From: Phreatobacter sp.
GTDB taxonomy: Bacteria; Pseudomonadota; Alphaproteobacteria; Rhizobiales; Phreatobacteraceae
Direction: 5' to 3'
DNA: 64,000 nucleotides
NCBI GenBank assembly: GCA_019749835.1
Contig: JAIEPJ010000020.1
Coordinates: forward strand, 26,412 to 90,411
Below the pieces are notes generated by a model. The model had not been told where the DNA came from. It searched no databases and saw only the letters and a list, made by a program, of their open reading frames with translations. This document shows, in pieces, positions 57,367-64,000 of the stretch (positions are counted from its first letter, which is position 1; the number at the start of each line of letters is the position of its first letter). Both the position numbers and the translations under genes were made by a program.

Positions 57367-58331
57367 CCCACCCGCTCGCATCCCGCCTCACCGGCATCCA
57401 TGCCGCGACCATCGTGCCAATGCGTGCCGACTTCTCCGTCGACGAGGATGCGCTGGCCACCCATATCGCGGCGGTCGCCAACCGCCCCGGCATTCGCGGC
57501 CTCCTGATCAACGGCCATGCCGGCGAGAACTTCGTCCTCGATTCCGCCGAAAAGCGCCGCGTGATCGCGATCGCGCGGCAGGTGGCACCCGCCGATTGTG
57601 TCATCTGCTCGGGCATCAATGCGGAATCGAGCCTGCAGGCGGCCCGGGATGCCGCCGACGCCGAGCAGGCCGGCGCCGACATCCTGCTGGTCTTCCCGCC
57701 GAATTCCTGGGCGCTTGGCCATGACGAGCGGGTGGTCGACATCCACCATGACCATGTCGCGGCGGCCTCCAGCCTGCCACTGATGCTCTATGCCGCCCCG
57801 GTCGGGGCAGGCCGGATGGCCTATTCGGCTGAAACCCTCACCAGACTCGCCGCCAACGAGCGGATCATCGCGGTCAAGGAGGGGAGCTGGGAGGTCGCCG
57901 CCTATGAGGCGAACAAGCGGCATCTGGAAGGCCTGCGGCCGGATTTCGTCGTCATGGGCTCGGGCGACGAGCATCTCCTGACCAGCGCGATCATCGGCTC
58001 TGCCGGTGCGCAGGTCTCGCTCGCAGCCCTTGTGCCCGACCTGCTGGTCGCCTTCTTCGCGGCCACGGCCAGCGGCGACTGGACGACGGCGCGGAAGCTT
58101 CACGACAGCATCTATCCCCTCGCCGTCGCCATCTACCGCGACGCCCCGGGCGGCCGCGCCACCGCGCGCCTGAAACTGGCGCTGGCCGCCTGCGGCCGGA
58201 TCCCCACGGCCATCGTCCGGCCGCCGCAACCCGCGCCGAGCCTGGCTGAGCAATGGGCTGTCCTGGCCGCGATCGAGGCCGCCCAGGTCACGGAGTTGGC
58301 GAGCATCGATCGGACGCGGATGCCGATGTGA
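57363..58331 (+). CDS. dihydrodipicolinate synthase family protein (class I lyase/aldolase)
   Basis: GIHAATIVPMRADFSVDEDALATHIAAV...LLINGHAGEN; Tyr in LMLYAAPVGAGRMAY; Schiff-base Lys in RIIAVKEGSWE. Confidence 0.9.
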   Translation: MTHPLASRLTGIHAATIVPMRADFSVDEDALATHIAAVANRPGIRGLLINGHAGENFVLDSAEKRRVIAIARQVAPADCVICSGINAESSLQAARDAADAEQAGADILLVFPPNSWALGHDERVVDIHHDHVAAASSLPLMLYAAPVGAGRMAYSAETLTRLAANERIIAVKEGSWEVAAYEANKRHLEGLRPDFVVMGSGDEHLLTSAIIGSAGAQVSLAALVPDLLVAFFAATASGDWTTARKLHDSIYPLAVAIYRDAPGGRATARLKLALAACGRIPTAIVRPPQPAPSLAEQWAVLAAIEAAQVTELASIDRTRMPM

Positions 58332-58666
58332 TCAGCGCCGCACGGCGGCAGCGGAACTTGGACGATGGGCGACAGACTTGCAGGCGAAAGCCGGTGGGAT
58401 GTTCATTCAGTGACCCGCGGTCCGTAGTCTGAGGGCCGTTACAGGGGCGTCATGCGATACATGGCCGTCGCTCTGGTCGATGATTTGAACGCAGCTGGGA
58501 TGTTGCGCCGACCGACTGAATTTCACATGCCGCGACGACGGCATGGCTGCCGTGGCGCATGGTGATCATCGTGCACGGGCTGTCTTGATCGCCGCGGCAT
58601 GGCCATGCATCGCCGGCGAGCGAAGGAGGCGGGTCATCAACACGGCGCACCTGCAGCAGATCTCGG

Positions 58667-59719
58667 TCAGGTTTGCGTGGTCGCTACGGCAGTAGCGCGC
58701 TCATCGTGTATCGCGAGGATATCAGGCCAGACTGACATCATGGCGTCGACACAAGCGGGATCGAAATGGCGGCCCCGCTCGGCGAGAATGTAGGCGCGCG
58801 CCTGTTCCGTCGGCCAGGCCGGCTTGTAGGGACGCGCCGAGGTCAGCGCATCGAAAACGTCGGCGAGCGCCGTAATCCTTCCAGACAGAGGAATGGCATC
58901 ACCCGCCAGCCTGAAGGGATAGCCGGACCCGTCGTAGCGCTCGTGATGGGAAATGGCGACTTCGCCGGCGAGCCGGATGAGCTCCGACGATGACCGCTCA
59001 AGGATCTCACCGCCCTGCTGGGCATGTTTCTGCATCTCGCTCCGCTCCTCCGGCGTGAGCGGTCCCGGCTTCAGAAGAATGGCATCAGGAACGCCGATCT
59101 TTCCGATGTCGTGCATGGGGGCTGCGATCCGCAACCGCTCGCAGAACGCATCATCCAGCCCGATGGCCCGGGCAATCCTCTCGGAATAGCGCGACATCCG
59201 CTCGAGATGCTCGCCGGTCTCGGGGTCGCGCAGTTCCGCTGCGCGGGCAAGACGCATGACGATTTCGGCCTCGCGGCCGCGCGCCACAGCCAAGGCCTTC
59301 TCCACCTCACGCGACAACCAGGCCGCCTGATCCCTCAGTTTGGTCTGCGCGTCGGCGAGATGCATGAGGTTGCGGACACGCGCCTTGAACTCGGCCGGAT
59401 CGATCGGCTTGAGGATGAAGTCGGTCGCGCCGGCCTGCAGCGCCTCCAGCCGGACAGATCGTTGATCCGTGGTCGTCACCATGACGATCGGCGTGTCCTT
59501 GAAGCGGTCACGGTCGCGCACGGCACGGATGAAGTCGATCCCGTCCAGATCCGGCATCATATAGTCGACAAGGATGAGCGAGGGCCCGAGATCATCGAGC
59601 CGCGACAGAGCCTCGACCGGTTTCTTGAATGTTGATGCCCCGACAATGCCGCAGGCATCCACCAGAGATTTGATGACGAGGAGGTTGGTCTCCGCATCAT
59701 CAACAATCATCACAGTCAT
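58667..59719 (-). CDS. two-component response regulator with HD-GYP phosphodiesterase domain
   Basis: REC (TVMIVDDAETNLLVIKSLVD...ILVDYMMPDLDGIDFIRAVR) and HD-GYP (HDIGKIGVPDAILLKPGPLTPEERSEMQKHAQQGGEIL; ERYDGSGYP). Confidence 0.96.
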   Translation of the reverse strand: MTVMIVDDAETNLLVIKSLVDACGIVGASTFKKPVEALSRLDDLGPSLILVDYMMPDLDGIDFIRAVRDRDRFKDTPIVMVTTTDQRSVRLEALQAGATDFILKPIDPAEFKARVRNLMHLADAQTKLRDQAAWLSREVEKALAVARGREAEIVMRLARAAELRDPETGEHLERMSRYSERIARAIGLDDAFCERLRIAAPMHDIGKIGVPDAILLKPGPLTPEERSEMQKHAQQGGEILERSSSELIRLAGEVAISHHERYDGSGYPFRLAGDAIPLSGRITALADVFDALTSARPYKPAWPTEQARAYILAERGRHFDPACVDAMMSVWPDILAIHDERATAVATTQT

Positions 59720-59901
59720 CGGCCCAACCACCCTTGCAATCGATGATGCACCGCGCGTTTCGGGCAGACAAGAGAGAAACAAGCCTGAGGTGAACGAAGA
59801 GTTCATCCCTCCCCGCAGCGGATCAATATGTTTGCAGCAGGATTCGTTAGCTCCACTCACAGAATCCGAAGACTACGGGCGGAAATTTACGCATCGGAAG
59901 C

Positions 59902-62802
59902 GTGGACATGGCAGCGTCCATCTGTCCAGACAGAGACAGGACCCACTCCGTGCTTCAGTCCCAGGTCAGCGCACAAAAGTCAGTTCGCCGCATCATCCTT
60001 CTCGCGACGGCCCTCGGCTTCGCGGTGATCGGCATGATCTGGACCGCGGTCGAGATGGACATCCGGCAGGAGCGCGCCTTTGCCAATCGTTCGGCGGTCC
60101 AGAGCGCGGAAAACTATGCCCGCCTGTTTGATGAGCACATCAAACAGGCGATCAACGAGACCGACAACACGATCAAATTCATCCGGCACGACTACCTGCG
60201 CGAGGTCGGCACGTTCGATCTGCAGGCCTGGGTGCAAAACCACTACAGCTTCAAGGAACTCGCGCTGCAGTTCACGATCATCGGCGCCGACGGACGCATG
60301 GAGACGACGACCACGGCAGGAGCGACGCCCCGGGTCGATCTCAGCGACCGCGAGCATTTCCGGGTCCATGTCGCCGGCACGACCGACACCCTCTTCATCA
60401 GCCAGCCGGTCCTTGGCCGGGCGTCGGGCCGCTGGTCGATCCAGTTGACGCGGCGGATCACGGATGAGGCCGGCGTGTTCCGGGGGGTCATCGTGGCCTC
60501 GCTCGACCCTTACTATCTCTCGCGCTTCTATGAATCGATCGACCTCGGCAAGGGCGGTGGCATCACGGTGGTGGGCCGCGACCAGGTCGTACGGGCGATG
60601 GCCGGCCTGTCCAAGCAGACTCTCGGAAGCCGGTACGCCGACGAGCCATCGCTCACACGGGCGCTGCGCGACGGCTTCTTCGTCAACATGGGCGGCAATC
60701 AGGAAGCCGGGCGCGCCACCGCCTATCGGGCGATCACCGACTGGCCGCTCGTTGTCACCGTGCGTGTCGATGACAGCGAGGCACGCCAGCGGCGGATCAA
60801 CGCCGCCGCGCAGACTCGCCTCATATCGACGGCACTGTCCATCGTCGTGCTGGCGGTGATCCTCCTCGGCATCGCCTATTGGCGGCGTTTCGGGGAGGCG
60901 CTGGCTGCGCTCACTAAAAGCCGGGCAGCCGCCAAAGCCGCGACGCACGAACTCGACCTGACGCTGAACAACATTACCCAGGGCATCCTGATGGTCGACG
61001 GGAACGGCCAGGTCGCCGTAGTCAACCAGAACGCGCTGAACCTGCTGGGCTTGCCGGCGACCTTCACGCGCGAGGGATTCCTGCTGGCGGACCTCCTGGA
61101 GCACGAGGGCAAGACGGGCGACCGCATCGTCTCCGATGTCCATGGCGGGTCAGCGCCCGAGTCTGACTACCTGTCAGTCCGTGAGTACCCATGCGCGGGA
61201 GGTAAGGTTCTCGAGATCTGCACCCGACATCTCCCCGGCGGCGGCTTCGTCCAGACCTATACCGACATCACCGAACGCAGGCGCTCCGAACAGGCGCTGC
61301 GGGATGCACGCGACATTGCCGAGAAGGCCTCGCAGGTTCGCACGGCCTTCCTCGCGACCATGAGCCACGAGATTCGCACGCCCTTGAACGGCATCATCGG
61401 CATGTCGTCCATCCTTGAGGCCACCCAACTCTCGGCTGCGCAACGTGGCTACCTGAAGACCATCCATGAATGCGGCGAGGCGTTGCTCGACATCGTCAAC
61501 GACGTGCTCGACTACGCCAAGCTCGATTCCGGTGCTATCGCGCTGGAGCAGACGGCCGTCGACGTCCGCGGCCTTGCAACCTCGGTGAAGGAGATGCTGG
61601 GTCCGAGGGCGCTGGAGAAGAACCTCCGCTTCGACCTCGTGGTGGCCGACGACGTGCCCGCCCGAATCGAGACGGACGGGACGCGCATTCGACAGGTACT
61701 CATCAATCTCGTCGCCAATGCCCTGAAATTCACCCTCTCGGGCGGCGTTGTCGTCTCAGTGGCCACGCGTAGCCTTTCGGGGGGACGCCCGGGGCTGCGC
61801 TTGTCCGTCATCGATTCCGGTATCGGCATCGCCGACGAGTCGCGCGCACGTCTCTTCAAGGAGTTCTCGCAGGTCGACGCGTCGATCACCCGCCGCTTCG
61901 GTGGAACGGGCCTTGGCCTTGCCATCTGCAAGCGCATCGTCCAGGCCCTCGGGGGTGAGATCGGTGTCGACAGCACCCTGGGCAAGGGCTCAACCTTCTG
62001 GTTCGACGTGCCCGCGCGCGAAGTCGCCGTTGCCGTGCCGGAGCCGGCACGGGCGTCGCGGACCCAGCTTCCCGCCCGGCTCAGCGTCCTTCTTGTCGAG
62101 GACAATCCCGTCAACCAGCAGGTCGCAACCCTGCTCCTCACGGCCATGGGCCATGCGGTAACGGTCGCCGAACACGGCCGGATAGCGCTCGATCTTGCCG
62201 CGGACCAGGCGTTCGACGTGATCTTGATGGACATGCAGATGCCCGTCATGGACGGGACGCAGGCGGCGCGTGCCTTGCGCAGCGGAACCGGACCGAACTG
62301 CCAGACTGCGATCATCGGCCTGACCGCCAACGCCTTTGCCTCAGACCGGCAGGCCTGCCTCGACGCGGGCATGGACGACTTCCTCGCCAAGCCCGTTACC
62401 CGCGAGAAGCTGGATGCGGTACTGGCGGAACTCGCGCAACACCCCCCGACGACCGCACCGACGAAGGCGGCGAACGGCGATGTCGACCGGGCGTTCCGCC
62501 GCGCTCTCTTCGATGAGATCGGGCCCGACGCCTCCGTCATGCTGCTCAAGACCTTCATCGCCGAGGCGCTGCGGCTTCTCGCCGAAATCCAGGCGGCGGC
62601 CACGGGGGGCGATCCTGTCGCTGTCGCCGGCCTGCTCCACCAGTTGAAGGGCGCCGCCGCCAATCTCGGCCATAACGGGATCGTCGCCCTCACTGAGACG
62701 CCCGTGGGAGATCTCGTCGACAGCGTGGCGTTGCAGAGCTTCTCGACACGGCTGGAGGCCTATCTGGCGGCCGAGAAACACCATTCGCGCGCGGCCGCCT
62801 GA
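59902..62802 (+). CDS. hybrid sensor histidine kinase (Cache-like sensor, PAS, HisKA-HATPase, REC, Hpt)
   Basis: FLATMSHEIRTPLNGIIGMS; GGTGLGLAICKRIVQALGGEIGVDS; LLVEDNPVNQQVATLLL...VILMDMQMPVMDG; LLHQLKGAAANLG. Start codon uncertain (an alternative GTG lies near 59950). Confidence 0.94.
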   Translation: MDMAASICPDRDRTHSVLQSQVSAQKSVRRIILLATALGFAVIGMIWTAVEMDIRQERAFANRSAVQSAENYARLFDEHIKQAINETDNTIKFIRHDYLREVGTFDLQAWVQNHYSFKELALQFTIIGADGRMETTTTAGATPRVDLSDREHFRVHVAGTTDTLFISQPVLGRASGRWSIQLTRRITDEAGVFRGVIVASLDPYYLSRFYESIDLGKGGGITVVGRDQVVRAMAGLSKQTLGSRYADEPSLTRALRDGFFVNMGGNQEAGRATAYRAITDWPLVVTVRVDDSEARQRRINAAAQTRLISTALSIVVLAVILLGIAYWRRFGEALAALTKSRAAAKAATHELDLTLNNITQGILMVDGNGQVAVVNQNALNLLGLPATFTREGFLLADLLEHEGKTGDRIVSDVHGGSAPESDYLSVREYPCAGGKVLEICTRHLPGGGFVQTYTDITERRRSEQALRDARDIAEKASQVRTAFLATMSHEIRTPLNGIIGMSSILEATQLSAAQRGYLKTIHECGEALLDIVNDVLDYAKLDSGAIALEQTAVDVRGLATSVKEMLGPRALEKNLRFDLVVADDVPARIETDGTRIRQVLINLVANALKFTLSGGVVVSVATRSLSGGRPGLRLSVIDSGIGIADESRARLFKEFSQVDASITRRFGGTGLGLAICKRIVQALGGEIGVDSTLGKGSTFWFDVPAREVAVAVPEPARASRTQLPARLSVLLVEDNPVNQQVATLLLTAMGHAVTVAEHGRIALDLAADQAFDVILMDMQMPVMDGTQAARALRSGTGPNCQTAIIGLTANAFASDRQACLDAGMDDFLAKPVTREKLDAVLAELAQHPPTTAPTKAANGDVDRAFRRALFDEIGPDASVMLLKTFIAEALRLLAEIQAAATGGDPVAVAGLLHQLKGAAANLGHNGIVALTETPVGDLVDSVALQSFSTRLEAYLAAEKHHSRAAA

Positions 62803-62960
62803 GGCCGGCGGGACAATGCTGCCCTTTGGGCGAGAATGCCGGGAGACGGGAGCATTCCGGGACGGGCGGTGGCCGTCCGACATGCTTTGGCCGTGTGCCC
62901 CGTCACGCGTCTCCAGACCACAACCAAGGCACGAGAGCGTGCGTGGTCAGATCAGCCTCT

Positions 62961-63248
62961 TCAAATGGTGTGCGGAGGTGTGTCCGGAGAGCAGACCCGC
63001 ACCGTCTTCTCCCTGATGATCGACAAATCCTTGATGTTTCTTTCGATCACCACGAGCGCATCGAGGCGGTCGTCGATATTGCTATCCATATCGATGATGG
63101 ACTGCGCGAGCATGTGGTAGGATTTCGCCATCATCGCCAGCACTTCGAGGATTTCGATTTTCGCGTTGATGCTCTCATCATCGGGGACGTGCGTTCGCAT
63201 CTTGACGACGTTCGCGTCTCGACCGTCCATCTGGTCAGAGTTGATCAT
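62961..63248 (-). CDS. small hypothetical protein (95 aa, helical)
   Basis: MINSDQMDGRDANVVKMRTHVPDDESINAKIEILEVLAMMAKSYHMLAQSIIDMDSNIDDRLDALVVIERNIKDLSIIREKTVRVCSPDTPPHTI; acidic, Met-rich, natural-looking composition unlike the spurious high-GC ORFs. Confidence 0.6.
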   Translation of the reverse strand: MINSDQMDGRDANVVKMRTHVPDDESINAKIEILEVLAMMAKSYHMLAQSIIDMDSNIDDRLDALVVIERNIKDLSIIREKTVRVCSPDTPPHTI

Positions 63249-63374
63249 GAACCTGATCCTGCTCCGGTCGCATGCACAGGCCCGCGTCAGCGCGGAACAC
63301 AGGCTGCGAGAGTGAGGCGGAGAAACCCGGCGGGCCGGCCTTGCGACAGACCGACCCGCCAGCGACGGCGGTGA

Positions 63375-64000
63375 TCATGCGGCCCTGACATTGGCGAGGA
63401 ACTGCCTCACCTCGGCGGAGAGGCGTTCGGCCTGACGGGCGAGATCGGCCGAGGCGCTCAGGACCTGGGAGGCACCGTGCCCGGTCTCGGCCGCGGCCTG
63501 GGCGACGGAGGTGATGGCCGAGGTCACTTCGCTGGTGCCGGTCGAGGCCTGGCCGACGGCATGGACGATCTCCCTTGTTGCGGCGCCCTGCTGCTCGACC
63601 GCCGAGGCGATCGACGAACTGGCATCGTCGATCGAGCGGATGCTGCCGGTGATGCCGGCGATGGCGTCCACCGCCCTCTTGGTCGTTTCCTGGATGGAGA
63701 CGATCTGAGAACCGATCTCGCTCGTGGCCTTCGCCGTCTGTTCGGCGAGGCCCTTGACCTCCTGGGCGACGACAGCGAAGCCCTTGCCGGCCTCGCCTGC
63801 CCGCGCCGCCTCGATGGTGGCGTTGAGGGCGAGGAGATTGGTCTGGCTGGCGATGTTCGAGATCATCTCGACGATGGCGCCGATGCGGGCGGCACCCTGC
63901 GAGAGTTCGGAGACGATGCCTCCCGTCGAGTCCGCTTCCTTGACGGCGCCACGGGCGAGCCCGGCAGAGTGCTGCACCTGGCGGCCGATCTCCTGCACCG
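63375..64000 (-). CDS. methyl-accepting chemotaxis protein, C-terminal part (continues past window end)
   Basis: [55 protein letters not shown] hairpin. Confidence 0.93.
   Translation of the reverse strand, partial: VQEIGRQVQHSAGLARGAVKEADSTGGIVSELSQGAARIGAIVEMISNIASQTNLLALNATIEAARAGEAGKGFAVVAQEVKGLAEQTAKATSEIGSQIVSIQETTKRAVDAIAGITGSIRSIDDASSSIASAVEQQGAATREIVHAVGQASTGTSEVTSAITSVAQAAAETGHGASQVLSASADLARQAERLSAEVRQFLANVRAA

Noticed and set aside
54824-58331. Assignment of cassette C as the known hydroxyproline (Lhp) pathway
   Set aside because: No epimerase/racemase in the cluster, and the DHDPS-family gene lacks the motif I recall for the Lhp deaminase; left as substrate unknown.
1-64000. CRISPR array, tRNA/rRNA genes, intact IS elements or prophage
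   Set aside because: No regularly spaced repeats, T-loop-like tRNA signatures, or transposase/phage structural motifs were recognised on either strand.

Overview
High-GC (about 65%) proteobacterial chromosome segment, probably alphaproteobacterial/Rhizobiales-like (inferred from gene content and style, not proven). It is dense in small-molecule catabolism and transport genes. Main blocks: (1) LysR regulator divergent from a Pot-type ABC transporter coupled to a three-gene FAD / [2Fe-2S] / FAD-NAD dehydrogenase (cassette A, 0.6-8.3 kb); (2) two small secreted hypothetical proteins (9-10.1 kb); (3) a cobalamin-riboswitch operon, TonB receptor - periplasmic binding protein - permease - ATPase - luciferase-like flavin monooxygenase (10.6-16.8 kb), with a Zur-box-like palindrome upstream; (4) hydantoinase/oxoprolinase A and B plus a peptide-type ABC transporter, PuuB-like FAD oxidase, HAD, aldehyde dehydrogenase, class III aminotransferase and Lrp/AsnC regulator (17-34 kb); (5) a second trimeric dehydrogenase (cassette B) plus a further FAD oxidase, bicupin and HAD (34-39.4 kb); (6) an RsbQ-like alpha/beta hydrolase overlapping a PAS-GGDEF-EAL gene (39.8-42.7 kb); (7) an RND efflux pump and a chemoreceptor; (8) an amino-acid ABC transporter with a third trimeric dehydrogenase (cassette C) and a DHDPS-family lyase (49.5-58.3 kb); (9) an HD-GYP response regulator divergent from a hybrid histidine kinase, a small ORF and a partial chemoreceptor. 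No tRNA, rRNA, CRISPR array or intact IS element was recognised. The most interesting candidates are the RsbQ-like/PAS-GGDEF-EAL pair, the B12-riboswitch operon carrying a flavin monooxygenase and a possible Zur site, and the three parallel heterotrimeric dehydrogenase cassettes. All homology statements come from motif recognition by eye; no database search was run.
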